NCBI RefSeq assembly: GCF_934924865.1
Contig: NZ_OW235315.1
Location: 930,001 to 994,000 of the forward strand
DNA: 64,000 bases
DNA from: Tepidibacter aestuarii
GTDB lineage: Bacteria; Bacillota; Clostridia; Peptostreptococcales; Peptostreptococcaceae
Direction of reading: 5' to 3'
Shown piece after piece: positions 47,083 to 56,112 of the stretch. The notes below the pieces were generated by a model that was not told the origin of the DNA, ran no database searches, and was given only the letters and a program-made list of their open reading frames with translations. Positions within the stretch are counted from its first letter, which is position 1, and every line of letters begins with the position of its first letter. The translations under genes were made by a program, and so were the position numbers.

Positions 47083-47100
47083 TTGGCAAGAGAATTGCTT
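47083..47100 (+). promoter_or_regulatory. sigma-54 (-24/-12) promoter of the peptide operon
   Basis: TTGGCAAGAGAATTGCTT has GG at 47085-47086 and GC at 47097-47098, exactly 10 nt apart, matching the TGGCAC-N5-TTGC consensus. It lies 44 bp before the first gene of the operon. Confidence 0.92.
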
Positions 47101-47143
47101 GATAATATAAGCAACCATGGTAATTTTTTTTTAGGAGGTATTT

Positions 47144-47929
47144 ATGAGACCGTTAATAGGAATTACAGCAAAAATATCTTTTGATGACAATATTGGCATT
47201 ATAACTAATCAAGGTTGCAAAAACCAATCATGGGCTTTATTAGCTGATGATTATGTAAAATCTGTTGAGCAACTGGGAGGAACACCAATAGTAATTCCAA
47301 TAGTTGGAAATTACAAAGTTTCTTTAGGAATTATTGAAAAACTTGATGGAATAATTTTTTCTGGTGGAAATGATGTAAATCCCAAATACTACAATGAAGA
47401 AGCTGAGTTTGAATACAAAAATTTAGTGGATAGCTTAGATGAATTAGAAATTAATCTGTATAAAAAAGCACTTTCAGAAACTTCTATTCCAATCTTAGGG
47501 ATTTGTAGAGGTCTTCAATTGATAAATACTGTTCATGGGGGAACATTATTTCAAGAAATGAGAACGGGGGAATATCCTAAACATACTTATTCAAAAGAAC
47601 CCCTTTCAAAAGATGTTATTGCACATGATGTATCTATTGAAGAAGATAGTTTACTATTCAAAATTATAGGAAAAAAGAATATTCCAACTAATTCTTTCCA
47701 TCATCAAAGTATTAAAGAATTAGGTAAAGGTTTAAAAATCAATGCAATGAGTGAAGATGAAATTGTTGAGGGTATTGAAGGAATAGAAGATAGGTTTTTA
47801 TTAGGCGTTCAATGGCATCCTGAGATGTTGGCGCCTGATGACAGCATTAATGATGAGTACAGCAGAAGTATATTCAAATATTTTATAAAAGAATCTCTTG
47901 CATTTAAAAAATCAAAGGAAACAAAATAG
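47144..47929 (+). CDS. gamma-glutamyl hydrolase, peptidase C26 (PuuD-like) family
   Basis: A 261-aa class-I glutamine-amidotransferase-fold hydrolase. The nucleophile is Cys121 in ILGICRGLQLINTVHGG and the His/Glu pair is in VQWHPEM (His225, Glu227), giving a full catalytic triad. PuuD-type enzymes cleave gamma-glutamyl amide bonds (for example gamma-glutamyl-GABA). As first gene of a sigma-54-driven peptide operon it probably acts inside the cell on imported gamma-glutamyl or related peptides. The ATG follows TTAGGAGG. Confidence 0.92.
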   Translation: MRPLIGITAKISFDDNIGIITNQGCKNQSWALLADDYVKSVEQLGGTPIVIPIVGNYKVSLGIIEKLDGIIFSGGNDVNPKYYNEEAEFEYKNLVDSLDELEINLYKKALSETSIPILGICRGLQLINTVHGGTLFQEMRTGEYPKHTYSKEPLSKDVIAHDVSIEEDSLLFKIIGKKNIPTNSFHHQSIKELGKGLKINAMSEDEIVEGIEGIEDRFLLGVQWHPEMLAPDDSINDEYSRSIFKYFIKESLAFKKSKETK

Positions 47930-47987
47930 GGTTTACATTTATTTAGTATGTCAAATAATTTACATAATAATTGAGGAGGATGATTAA

Positions 47988-49601
47988 ATGAAAAAGGTAA
48001 TTAGTTTTTTTATTGTACTTATGTTAATTGTAAGTATGACTGGTTGTAGTAGTGAACAAGTGGATGCTAAACCAGAAAAGATTTTAACAGTGACTAAAGG
48101 TGCAGACCTACACTCGATGGATACACAGTTAGCAACTGATGGGTTTTCGTTTGAAGCTATTGCAGCAACAGTAGATGGTCTTTACTACATGGCCGAAGAT
48201 GGAAGTGCGCTTCCTGCATTAGCTGAAAAAACTGAGGTTTCTGAAGATGGACTGAAATATACATTTAAAATAAGGGATGCAGTGTGGAGTAATGGTACAC
48301 CAGTAACAGCACATGACTTTGTTTATGGATGGAGACGACTTGCGAATCCAGAGTCTGCAAGTGAGTATTCTTACATGTTAGACGTTGCAGGAGTAAAAAA
48401 TGGATGGGATTGTGCAACAGGAGAAAAACCTCTTGAAGAGTTGGGTGTTAAAGCTGTAGATGATAAAACATTAGTAGTTGAACTTGATAGAGTAGTTCCT
48501 TTCTTTATTAAGCTTATGACTTTTCCATCATTCTACCCAACAAATCAAGAATTTGTAGAGTCTCAAGGTGATGAGTATGCATTAAGTCCTGAAGGTACAC
48601 TTGCATGTGGTCCTTATAAAATGAGCGAGTGGTATCAAGGAAGTAGTTTTAAACTTGTTAAAAATGAAAAATATTGGGATTCAGATTCAGTTAAATTAGA
48701 TGCAATTAATTTTAAAGTTGTTCTAGATTCTCAAAGTTCTGTATTAGAGTATGATTCTGGAGCAACAGATTACGTTAGATTGACTGGGGAACTTGTTGAA
48801 AAGTATAAAAATAATCCAGATTACGAAACAAACTTGGGAAGTTATTTATGGTACCTTAGTGTGAATCTTAAAAAAGGTGATTTGGGTAATGTAAACTTAA
48901 ATCGTGCCCTTGCAAATGCTTTTAATAGAGAACAAATAGCTGATTCTGTTCTTAAAGATGGATCTGTAGCAGGCAATTTTTTTGTACCAATCAAGCTTGC
49001 AACTGGTCCTGATGGAAAGGACTTTAGAGATACAACTCCAAAATATTTTACAGAAGGTAAAGAAGCTGCAAAAGAGTATTGGGAAAAGGCAAAAGCTGAA
49101 ATAGGCAAGGATGAGCTTACTATAGAATTATTATTTGAAGACTCTGAGTCATCTAAAAAAGTTGCAGAATTTATGAAATCAGAGATTGAAACAACACTTG
49201 AAGGAATTACAATTAATCTTAAATCTCAGCCTAAAAAGACAAGACTTAAGTTAATGGATAAAGGCGAATATGAAATTGGTTTAACACGTTGGGGACCAGA
49301 CTATCAAGATCCAATGACTTATTTAGAATTATTTGTTACTGGAGCTTCAATGAATTTTGGTTTTTATACAGATCCAGAATTCGATAAGATAATTGAGCAA
49401 TGTAAATCTGGAAAAATTTCACTAGAAGAACGTTGGGAGCTTATGAAAAAAGCAGAAGAGATACTATTAAAAGGCGGAGGACCAATACCAGTTTACCAAA
49501 CTGGTGCATCAACTCTTTGGAATCCTAGAGTTACGGGGGTAGTTAATAACTCTGTGGGTGTTCCATATACTTACAAGTACGCTGATATTAAATCAGAATA
49601 G
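47988..49601 (+). CDS. oligopeptide ABC transporter, substrate-binding lipoprotein (OppA/SBP family 5)
   Basis: A 537-aa membrane-anchored peptide-binding protein. The signal peptide ends in the lipobox SMTGC at about residue 19. SBP family 5 hallmarks follow: VTKGADLHSMDTQLATDGFS, FKIRDAVWSNGTPVTAHDFVYGWRR, and GPYKMSEWYQGSSFKLVKN. It captures oligopeptides outside the membrane and passes them to the permeases downstream. The ATG follows TTGAGGAGG. A strong hairpin after it likely makes it more abundant than the other subunits. Confidence 0.95.
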   Translation: MKKVISFFIVLMLIVSMTGCSSEQVDAKPEKILTVTKGADLHSMDTQLATDGFSFEAIAATVDGLYYMAEDGSALPALAEKTEVSEDGLKYTFKIRDAVWSNGTPVTAHDFVYGWRRLANPESASEYSYMLDVAGVKNGWDCATGEKPLEELGVKAVDDKTLVVELDRVVPFFIKLMTFPSFYPTNQEFVESQGDEYALSPEGTLACGPYKMSEWYQGSSFKLVKNEKYWDSDSVKLDAINFKVVLDSQSSVLEYDSGATDYVRLTGELVEKYKNNPDYETNLGSYLWYLSVNLKKGDLGNVNLNRALANAFNREQIADSVLKDGSVAGNFFVPIKLATGPDGKDFRDTTPKYFTEGKEAAKEYWEKAKAEIGKDELTIELLFEDSESSKKVAEFMKSEIETTLEGITINLKSQPKKTRLKLMDKGEYEIGLTRWGPDYQDPMTYLELFVTGASMNFGFYTDPEFDKIIEQCKSGKISLEERWELMKKAEEILLKGGGPIPVYQTGASTLWNPRVTGVVNNSVGVPYTYKYADIKSE

Positions 49602-49618
49602 AATCATATAAACTAATA

Positions 49619-49659
49619 ATAAATTATAAGGTAAGTTAAAAACTTACCTTATAATTTAT
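49619..49659 (+). terminator. intercistronic hairpin between binding protein and permease genes
   Basis: A perfect 19-bp inverted repeat with an AAA loop, lacking a long U tract. It probably protects the upstream mRNA and limits read-through. Confidence 0.8.
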
Positions 49660-49679
49660 ATTTAAAAAGGGGAACGAAA

Positions 49680-50618
49680 ATGTGGAAATACACTTTTAAA
49701 AGACTAACTATTTCAATATTTACCATATTTACAATATTATTAATATTATTCATGATGCTGGAACTAATGCCAGGAACACCTTTTAATGATGAAAAATTAA
49801 CGGAAAAACAAAAAGCTATTGTAGAAGAAAAATACGGATTGGATGATCCAGTGTTGGTTAGGTTTGGGAATTATATCAAGTTAATGACGAAGGGTGATTT
49901 TGGAGTTTCGTATTCGATAAAAAAAAATATGCCAATTGCAAAAATGTTAAAGCCAAGAATTAAGGTAACTGTATCTATAGGTATCCAAGCAGTGCTTTTA
50001 GGAACCTTTATTGGAGTAATACTTGGTATTATTGCTTCACTCAATCACAATACTTGGCTGGACAACTTAGCTAGTGTGATTTCTGTATGTGGAGTCAGTA
50101 TTCCATCATATGTATTTGCATTAGGGCTTGCTTATTTATTAGGTTATAAGATGAGGTTATTTCCAATTTTATTTGATCCATCAAATGCTTCTAGATCAAG
50201 TGTTATGCCAACTATAGCTCTTTCTATGTTTACAATTGCTACTGTTGCAAGGTTTTTAAGAAGTGAGATGTTAGATGTTTTAGGAAGTGACTATATTTTA
50301 TTGGCTAAATCAAAAGGAATTAATGAAAATAGATTAATTGTTAGACATGGATTAAGAAATGCTCTTATTCCTGTAATAACAGTCTTAGGGCCTTTAGTTG
50401 TAAGTTTAATGACAGGCAGCTTAGTAGTTGAGAAAATTTTTGCAATACCTGGGTTGGGGAGTTTATTTGTAACCGCAATACAGGTAAATGACTATAATGT
50501 AGTTATTGCAGTGGCCTTTATTTTTAGTGTTTTATTTATTGCAGTAATGTTAGCAGTAGATATACTATACGGCATAATAGATCCAAGAATTAGACTAGCA
50601 GAGGATGGTGAACGTTAG
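49680..50618 (+). CDS. oligopeptide ABC transporter permease (OppB-like)
   Basis: A 312-aa integral membrane protein with six predicted spans. The first is at about 10-30, then comes the extracytoplasmic PGTPFNDEKLTEKQKAIVEEKYGLD region typical of OppB/DppB, and the EAA loop (LLAKSKGINENRLIVRHGLRNALIPV) that contacts the ATPases. The ATG follows AAAAGGGGAAC. It ends directly at the next start. Confidence 0.95.
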   Translation: MWKYTFKRLTISIFTIFTILLILFMMLELMPGTPFNDEKLTEKQKAIVEEKYGLDDPVLVRFGNYIKLMTKGDFGVSYSIKKNMPIAKMLKPRIKVTVSIGIQAVLLGTFIGVILGIIASLNHNTWLDNLASVISVCGVSIPSYVFALGLAYLLGYKMRLFPILFDPSNASRSSVMPTIALSMFTIATVARFLRSEMLDVLGSDYILLAKSKGINENRLIVRHGLRNALIPVITVLGPLVVSLMTGSLVVEKIFAIPGLGSLFVTAIQVNDYNVVIAVAFIFSVLFIAVMLAVDILYGIIDPRIRLAEDGER

Positions 50619-51623
50619 ATGAAGGTTGATTTTAAAAAAGATGATTTTATTGTAGCTGATAAAAGTATAGAGATTGTAGATTCATTTGATGCTTCTAAAG
50701 AATCCTTTGCAAAAGATGTTTTCACTAGATTTATAAAAAATAAAGGAGCTGTTATAGGTTTTATTTGTATAGTAATTATTATATTTATGGCTTTATTTGC
50801 ACCATATGTAAATAATCATACATATAAATCTATTATCATAGAGTATTCATCTTTACCGCCTAGAATACCAATTTTAGAAAAGGTAGGCATTTGGGATGGA
50901 ATATCCGATGGGGTGAATGTTTATGAACAAAAAGGGGCAGAAGGAGAATATTATTTATTCGGCACTGATACTCTTGGTAGAGACTTATGGACTAGAACTT
51001 GGGTAGGAACTAGAATATCTCTTTACATTGCAGGACTTGCAATGTTTATAGATATGATAATAGGTATGAGTTTTGGTCTTATTTCGGGATTCTTTGGAGG
51101 TAAGATTGACTTAGTTATGCAAAGAGTTATTGAGATACTTAATGGTATACCTAACATGGTTATTGTTACACTCTTAGTTCTTGTTCTTAAACCGGGAATT
51201 ATGTCTATTACAATCGCTCTTTTTATTAAGGGATGGATTGGAATGAGTCGTGTGGTTAGAGCACAGGTCTTAAAATTAAAAGAGCAAGAATTTATTTTAG
51301 CTTCTAGAACATTAGGAACTGGAAATGCAAAGATTATTTTTAAAGAAGTTTTACCGAATATATTGGGTCAAGTAATAATTATGTCTATGTTTTCTATTCC
51401 TAATGCTATATTTACTGAATCATTTTTAGCTTTTATAGGTCTTGGTCTGCAGGCACCTATGGCTTCTCTTGGAGTACTTATAAGTGATGGATTTAAATCA
51501 TTTTTAGTGTTTCCTTATATGGTGGCAATTCCAACAACTGTTTTAGCCATTTTGATGCTTAGTTTCAATATAATGGCGGATGGATTAAGGGATGCATTTG
51601 ATCCTAAAATGAAAGAAATGTAG
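50619..51623 (+). CDS. oligopeptide ABC transporter permease (OppC-like)
   Basis: A 334-aa partner permease. It has a cytoplasmic N-terminal extension (about 1-45), a first span, the OppC-type periplasmic loop (YLFGTDTLGRDLWTRTWVGTRISL) and the EAA loop (ASRTLGTGNAKIIFKEVLPNILGQ). Its ATG follows the OppB stop immediately, with GGTGAAC upstream inside the previous gene, so translation is coupled. Confidence 0.95.
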   Translation: MKVDFKKDDFIVADKSIEIVDSFDASKESFAKDVFTRFIKNKGAVIGFICIVIIIFMALFAPYVNNHTYKSIIIEYSSLPPRIPILEKVGIWDGISDGVNVYEQKGAEGEYYLFGTDTLGRDLWTRTWVGTRISLYIAGLAMFIDMIIGMSFGLISGFFGGKIDLVMQRVIEILNGIPNMVIVTLLVLVLKPGIMSITIALFIKGWIGMSRVVRAQVLKLKEQEFILASRTLGTGNAKIIFKEVLPNILGQVIIMSMFSIPNAIFTESFLAFIGLGLQAPMASLGVLISDGFKSFLVFPYMVAIPTTVLAILMLSFNIMADGLRDAFDPKMKEM

Positions 51624-51633
51624 GTGATACTGA

Positions 51634-52764
51634 ATGATTGAAGAAAAAAGAGAAAGCATACTATCAATAAGAGATTTAGATATATCTTTTACAACTTCCT
51701 CAGGAGAGCTAAATGCGATAAGAGGAATTAAGTTAGACTTATTTAAGGGAGAAACTATTGCAATTGTAGGAGAAAGTGGTAGTGGCAAAAGTGTTACTGT
51801 AAAGGCGGTTATGGGAATACTCAGTAATAATGGTGTTATAAATAATGGTAAAATTATTTATAGATGTGAAGATGAAAATGTAGGAAAAAAGGAATATGAC
51901 ATTGTAAAAATGACATCTAAAGAAATTAGAAAAGAAATAAGTGGAAAGAAAATTGCAATGGTATTTCAAGATCCTATGACTTCTTTAAATCCTACAATGA
52001 CTATTGGAAATCAGATAATGGAAGGCATGCGTCAACACTATAAAACTCCTAAAGCTGAAGCTAAGGCAAAGGCAGAAGAGCTTCTTGAATTAGTTGGAAT
52101 TGATAATCCAGCAAAAAGAATGAAACAGTATCCTAATCAGTTATCTGGCGGAATGAGGCAGAGAGTTGTAATAGCAATAGCTCTTTCGTGTGATCCTGAA
52201 ATTCTTATATGTGATGAGCCTACAACAGCTCTTGACGTGACTGTACAAGCTAAAATATTAGAGCTTATCAAAGATATACAAAAGAAAAAAAATGTATCTG
52301 TAATTTATATTACACATGATTTAGGTGTTGTAGCAAAGGTATCTGATTATGTAGCAGTTATGTATGCTGGAAAAATAATAGAAAAGGGAACAGTAGAGGA
52401 GATTTTTTATGATCCTAGACATCCATATACTTGGGGATTGTTATCTTCAATTCCAGATATAAGTACATTAGAAGGGAAACTATACTCTATACCTGGAAAC
52501 CCTATTAATTTAATGGACAAATTCGAGGGTGATGCATTTGCTATTAGAAATGAATATGCTCTAAATATTGATTTTAGATTGAGTCCACAAATGTTTAATG
52601 TAGGGGGAAGACATAGAGTTGCTACTTGGCTAGCATATGAAAATGCACCTAAGATAGAAATGCCTAAAGAACTAAGGTTGAGAATTGACAAAATGTTACA
52701 GGAGGTGAAAAAGGATGAAAGAGAAGCCTCTTTTAGAAGTAAAAAATCTAAAGCAACATTTTAG
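51634..52764 (+). CDS. oligopeptide ABC transporter ATPase (OppD-like)
   Basis: A 376-aa nucleotide-binding subunit with Walker A GESGSGKS, signature LSGGMRQRVVIAIAL, Walker B ILICDEPTTALD and the H-loop THD. The C-terminal oligopeptide-transporter extension is present (SIPGNP), but the region that usually carries an Fe-S Cys motif (C..R.P.C) reads as FAIRNEYALNIDFRLSPQMF without Cys, so this subunit lacks that cluster. It overlaps the next gene by 50 bp. Confidence 0.94.
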   Translation: MIEEKRESILSIRDLDISFTTSSGELNAIRGIKLDLFKGETIAIVGESGSGKSVTVKAVMGILSNNGVINNGKIIYRCEDENVGKKEYDIVKMTSKEIRKEISGKKIAMVFQDPMTSLNPTMTIGNQIMEGMRQHYKTPKAEAKAKAEELLELVGIDNPAKRMKQYPNQLSGGMRQRVVIAIALSCDPEILICDEPTTALDVTVQAKILELIKDIQKKKNVSVIYITHDLGVVAKVSDYVAVMYAGKIIEKGTVEEIFYDPRHPYTWGLLSSIPDISTLEGKLYSIPGNPINLMDKFEGDAFAIRNEYALNIDFRLSPQMFNVGGRHRVATWLAYENAPKIEMPKELRLRIDKMLQEVKKDEREASFRSKKSKATF

Positions 52765-53671
52765 AATAAATAAAAATTTTACTGTTAAAGCTGTTGATGG
52801 AATTAGCTTTGAAATCAACAAAGGCGAAACTTTTGGGCTGGTAGGAGAAAGTGGTAGTGGAAAATCAACAACAGGAAGATCTATAATAAGACTATATAAA
52901 CCTACTTCTGGTGAAGTCACTTTTGATGATATCGTAATTAGTAAAAAGCTTAATAAAGAAACAACTAGACATTTGAGAACAAAAATGCAGATGATATTTC
53001 AAGATCCAATGGCATCATTAAATCCAAGAAAAAAAGTTATGGATATTATAGCTGAAGGTATTGATAACTATGGTCTTTATTTTAATGAAAAAGAGAGAGA
53101 AGAGAAAGTTTATAGAATATTAGAGAAAGTTGGACTTTCTAGAGAGCATGCAAAAAGATACCCGCATCAATTTTCAGGTGGGCAAAGACAAAGAATAGGT
53201 ATTGCTCGTGCATTGATTATGAATCCAAGTTTAATTATTGCAGATGAAGCAATAAGTGCCTTAGATGTTTCTATTCAAGCACAAGTAGTTAATCTTATGA
53301 AAGAAATTCAAGAAGAAACAGAAATTACGTACCTATTTATAGCCCATGATCTTTCAATGGTTAAATACATTTCAGATAGAATAGGGGTAATGCATTTAGG
53401 TAATTTGGTAGAAGTGGGAACGACTGATGATATTTTTAATAATCCGATACATCCATATACGAAATCTTTATTGTCAGCAATACCTGAACCAAACCCCCTT
53501 GTTGCAAGAGATTCAGTTTCACTACATTATGATTATAAAAAAAGTGGAATAGATTATAGCTTGGGCGAATCTCGCCTTGTGAATGACGGTCACTATGTTT
53601 TAGCCACTGAAGAAGAATTTAAAGCATGGATAAATGAAGAAGAATTATATAGAGTAGGAGCCTGTGATTAA
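52715..53671 (+). CDS. oligopeptide ABC transporter ATPase (OppF-like)
   Basis: A 318-aa second nucleotide-binding subunit with Walker A GESGSGKST, signature FSGGQRQRIGIARAL, Walker B LIIADEAISALD and H-loop AHD. The C-terminal tail (VNDGHYVLATEEEFKAW) is of the OppF/DppF type. The Walker B Glu is followed by Ala-Ile instead of Pro-Thr, a conservative change seen in OppF proteins. The ATG, 7 nt after GGAGGTG, lies within the OppD gene. The operon terminator overlaps its stop. Confidence 0.94.
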   Translation: MKEKPLLEVKNLKQHFRINKNFTVKAVDGISFEINKGETFGLVGESGSGKSTTGRSIIRLYKPTSGEVTFDDIVISKKLNKETTRHLRTKMQMIFQDPMASLNPRKKVMDIIAEGIDNYGLYFNEKEREEKVYRILEKVGLSREHAKRYPHQFSGGQRQRIGIARALIMNPSLIIADEAISALDVSIQAQVVNLMKEIQEETEITYLFIAHDLSMVKYISDRIGVMHLGNLVEVGTTDDIFNNPIHPYTKSLLSAIPEPNPLVARDSVSLHYDYKKSGIDYSLGESRLVNDGHYVLATEEEFKAWINEEELYRVGACD

Positions 53672-53685
53672 ACAGGCTCTTTTTG
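53658..53685 (+). terminator. terminator after OppF-like gene
   Basis: GAGCCTGT / ACAGGCTC stem with a GATTAA loop and TTTTT; overlaps the stop codon. Confidence 0.88.
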
Positions 53686-53787
53686 ATTTGTGCTAAAAGT
53701 GATAAAGGGATATTAAAATAATAAAATAAAGAGCAAAAGCATAAACTTTTAAGTGAATTTAATAAACAAAAATACTGGGGGGAGAAT

Positions 53788-54612
53788 ATGAAAATATATA
53801 TTTCTGCAGACATAGAGGGAATAAGTGGTGTTGTAAATAATACTCATACATCTCAAGATGGATATGATTATAACAGAGCAAGAAGACTCATGACAAATGA
53901 AGTGAATGCAGTAGTTAAAGGATTAAAAGCAACAGGAGGCAGAGAAATACTTGTAAATGACTCTCATGGACCAATGACTAATATAATAATTGAAGAGTTA
54001 GATGAAGATGTGAAATTAATTTCTGGTAATAAAAAGCTATTAGGAATGATGGAGGGGATTGATAAAACATATGATGCAGCAATATTTATAGGATATCATG
54101 CTAGACATAATACATCAGGCGTATTATCTCATTCATATCATGGGGCGGTTGTATCAGAAGTTAAATTAAATGGTAATGCAATTGGTGAGTTTGAATTTAA
54201 TTCGCTAGTAGCTGGATATTTTGATATACCTGTGGTATTAGTATCTGGAGATGATATATTATCAAAACAAGTAAAAACCTTTAATGAAGATATAGAGTCA
54301 GTAATAGTAAAGCGTGCACACAGTAGATATACTGCGGAGTGTATTCATCCTAAAAAGGTATACAAAATTTTGGAAGAAAAAATTAGTGAAACTATTTCTA
54401 AAAAATTAGATATTATTAAACCTTGTAAAATTGAAGGAAAAGTGGAATTAGAAGTTGCTTTTATGAATAATGGTATGGCTGAATCTACACTTTTTATACC
54501 GGGAGTTGAGATTGTATCACCAAATAGAGTAAAGTATACTGCAAAAGATATTATAGAAGCTTATAAGGTTAGGATAGCATTAACTATATTAGCTGCTAGT
54601 ACATTGAAATAA
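53788..54612 (+). CDS. M55-family D-aminopeptidase (DppA-like)
   Basis: A 274-aa zinc peptidase of the DppA family, which removes N-terminal D-amino acids from short peptides. The metal motif SADIEGISGV, the NDSHGPMTNI and GYHARHNTSGVLSHSYHG segments and a late SAHS-like RAHSRYTAE are present. It follows the Opp operon after a terminator and 100 bp, and has its own GGGGGGAG site, so it is functionally linked but may be partly independent. Together with the gamma-glutamyl hydrolase it suggests that unusual peptides, perhaps cell-wall-derived, are consumed. Confidence 0.93.
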   Translation: MKIYISADIEGISGVVNNTHTSQDGYDYNRARRLMTNEVNAVVKGLKATGGREILVNDSHGPMTNIIIEELDEDVKLISGNKKLLGMMEGIDKTYDAAIFIGYHARHNTSGVLSHSYHGAVVSEVKLNGNAIGEFEFNSLVAGYFDIPVVLVSGDDILSKQVKTFNEDIESVIVKRAHSRYTAECIHPKKVYKILEEKISETISKKLDIIKPCKIEGKVELEVAFMNNGMAESTLFIPGVEIVSPNRVKYTAKDIIEAYKVRIALTILAASTLK

Positions 54613-54627
54613 GATTATTGATATATT

Positions 54628-54656
54628 AGCTTGTGATTTCACAAGCTTTTTTATTT
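54628..54656 (+). terminator. terminator of the DppA-like gene
   Basis: AGCTTGTGA / TCACAAGCT stem with a TT loop and T-rich tail. Confidence 0.88.
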
Positions 54657-54734
54657 TTCATAACAGGATAGAGGGACCTTCTAAGAGAAGTTATATACAT
54701 ATAAGTATTAGTTAATAATCTAGAGGGAGGTATT

Positions 54735-55322
54735 ATGAATAATAAAGAAAAAATTAAACTCTGGACTAGACAACATAAAAATATTTTAGATGATTTAGAA
54801 GAAAATGGTATATATCGTGTGAAGGAAGAATATATAAAGCAAAAGCTTGATACTATTACTCCATTCTATCTTAAAATTTATAAATGGTATGCTAAAGAAG
54901 GTTCAAAGATTGTAGAAAAGCCAAAAGAAGTTAATTATCCTATATGGTTATCTACTACTAATGATTTAATGCTTCAACCGACAGAAGACACAGTAGTTCT
55001 TGAACTTGAAGTTGATAAAGAAAATGTAATCATTACAGATCAAGAAAAATGGGGATATGTCGTTAATTATTGGTATATTCCACTTGATAGAGAAGATGAG
55101 AGAAAGCACAATGAAGAGCTTAAGAAATATGGGATATCAGATGAATCAGAACTTTTTATGAGTGACAAAGGAAACTTTTATCCATTATTAAGAGATAAGA
55201 CAAAGAAAAGTTGGAATAGGTTATTTGACAATAATATTAGACTTTGTGAGCTAACTCAAGCTACATTGTGGGAGATAAAAAAAGAGTGGATAGTTAATAT
55301 TGTTTATTATGAAGGTGAATAG
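54735..55322 (+). CDS. DUF3841 protein, copy A
   Basis: A 195-aa soluble protein of the DUF3841 family: an N-terminal KLWTRQHKNIL followed by YRVKEEYI, an aromatic PIWLSTTNDLML region, EDTVVLELEVDKE, and a C-terminal QATLWEIKKEWIVNI. No catalytic motif is evident and function is unknown. The ATG follows AGAGGGAGG. It is tandem with copy B, 20 bp downstream. Confidence 0.88.
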   Translation: MNNKEKIKLWTRQHKNILDDLEENGIYRVKEEYIKQKLDTITPFYLKIYKWYAKEGSKIVEKPKEVNYPIWLSTTNDLMLQPTEDTVVLELEVDKENVIITDQEKWGYVVNYWYIPLDREDERKHNEELKKYGISDESELFMSDKGNFYPLLRDKTKKSWNRLFDNNIRLCELTQATLWEIKKEWIVNIVYYEGE

Positions 55323-55342
55323 AATATGTAGGAGATGATGCT

Positions 55343-55906
55343 ATGAAGCTGTGGACTTGTCAGAAAAAAATAGTCCTAGATACTATAATGAAAGATGAAG
55401 TTTATTATGTTAAAAGAGAGTACATAACTAATAAATATCAAGATGTATCAAAGATTTTTCTTACTGCTTATGATTGGTTCGTATCAAATACAGAAAATAT
55501 AATAAAAAAACCAGAAAAAGCTGGTTTTCCTATATGGACATGGACTGACGTAAGATATGTTGAGCATTATGAAGATGCAGTTATTTTAGAACTAGAGGTA
55601 GACGATGATAAATGTATAGTATTTGATAGTGGGAAATGGAATAGGATATTAAACTTTTCTTATATACATAAGGATGAAAAAGATAAAGATAAGTTTGTAA
55701 AAGAATTAGAAAGATACAATATAACAGATGATAGTGAAGCCTATATGAGTAATTTCTATCCTCAATTAAAATCTAAGATAAAAAAGAGTTGGTATAGATT
55801 ATTTGAAGAAGATATAAAGATTTCAGGGATTAATCAAGCTGCTCTTTGGGAGATAAGAAAAGAGTGGATAGCTGATATTATAGAAAATGATTTAGAATAT
55901 ATTTAA
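55343..55906 (+). CDS. DUF3841 protein, copy B
   Basis: A 187-aa paralogue of copy A with the same order of motifs (KLWTCQKKIVL, YYVKREYI, PIWTWTDV, DAVILELEVDDDK, NQAALWEIRKEWIADI). The ATG follows TAGGAGATG. The two are in one operon. The C-terminal coding region is nearly identical in DNA to the fragment at 58390-58464. The family's role is unknown. Confidence 0.88.
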   Translation: MKLWTCQKKIVLDTIMKDEVYYVKREYITNKYQDVSKIFLTAYDWFVSNTENIIKKPEKAGFPIWTWTDVRYVEHYEDAVILELEVDDDKCIVFDSGKWNRILNFSYIHKDEKDKDKFVKELERYNITDDSEAYMSNFYPQLKSKIKKSWYRLFEEDIKISGINQAALWEIRKEWIADIIENDLEYI

Positions 55907-55920
55907 AAAAGAAAAAAATT

Positions 55921-55950
55921 GAGCTAAGTATGATTATACAGGCTCTTTTT
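55921..55950 (+). terminator. imperfect terminator after DUF3841 copy B
   Basis: GAGC/GCTC and GTAT/ATAC pairs with small bulges, followed by TTTTT. The region 55951-56293 before the chemoreceptor has no gene I can support. Confidence 0.6.
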
Positions 55951-56075
55951 GTTTGTAAAAAAATTGAAATTAGACTGAAAATATAGCTACTTTATATATA
56001 AGATAAATAAAGACAAAATAAAAAAAAATCATCCTTAAATGTTTCATTTTAAATATATTGAAAAATAATGGAAAT

Positions 56076-56112
56076 ACGAAAACTTCTATGCTGAAGTTAG
56101 CATGTCGTTTTT
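56076..56112 (+). promoter_or_regulatory. candidate attenuator-like hairpins upstream of the chemoreceptor gene
   Basis: AACTTC/GAAGTT (56081-86 / 56093-98) and ATGCT/AGCAT (56088-92 / 56099-103, closed further by ACGA/TCGT) overlap and exclude each other; the second is followed by TTTTT. Confidence 0.35.
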
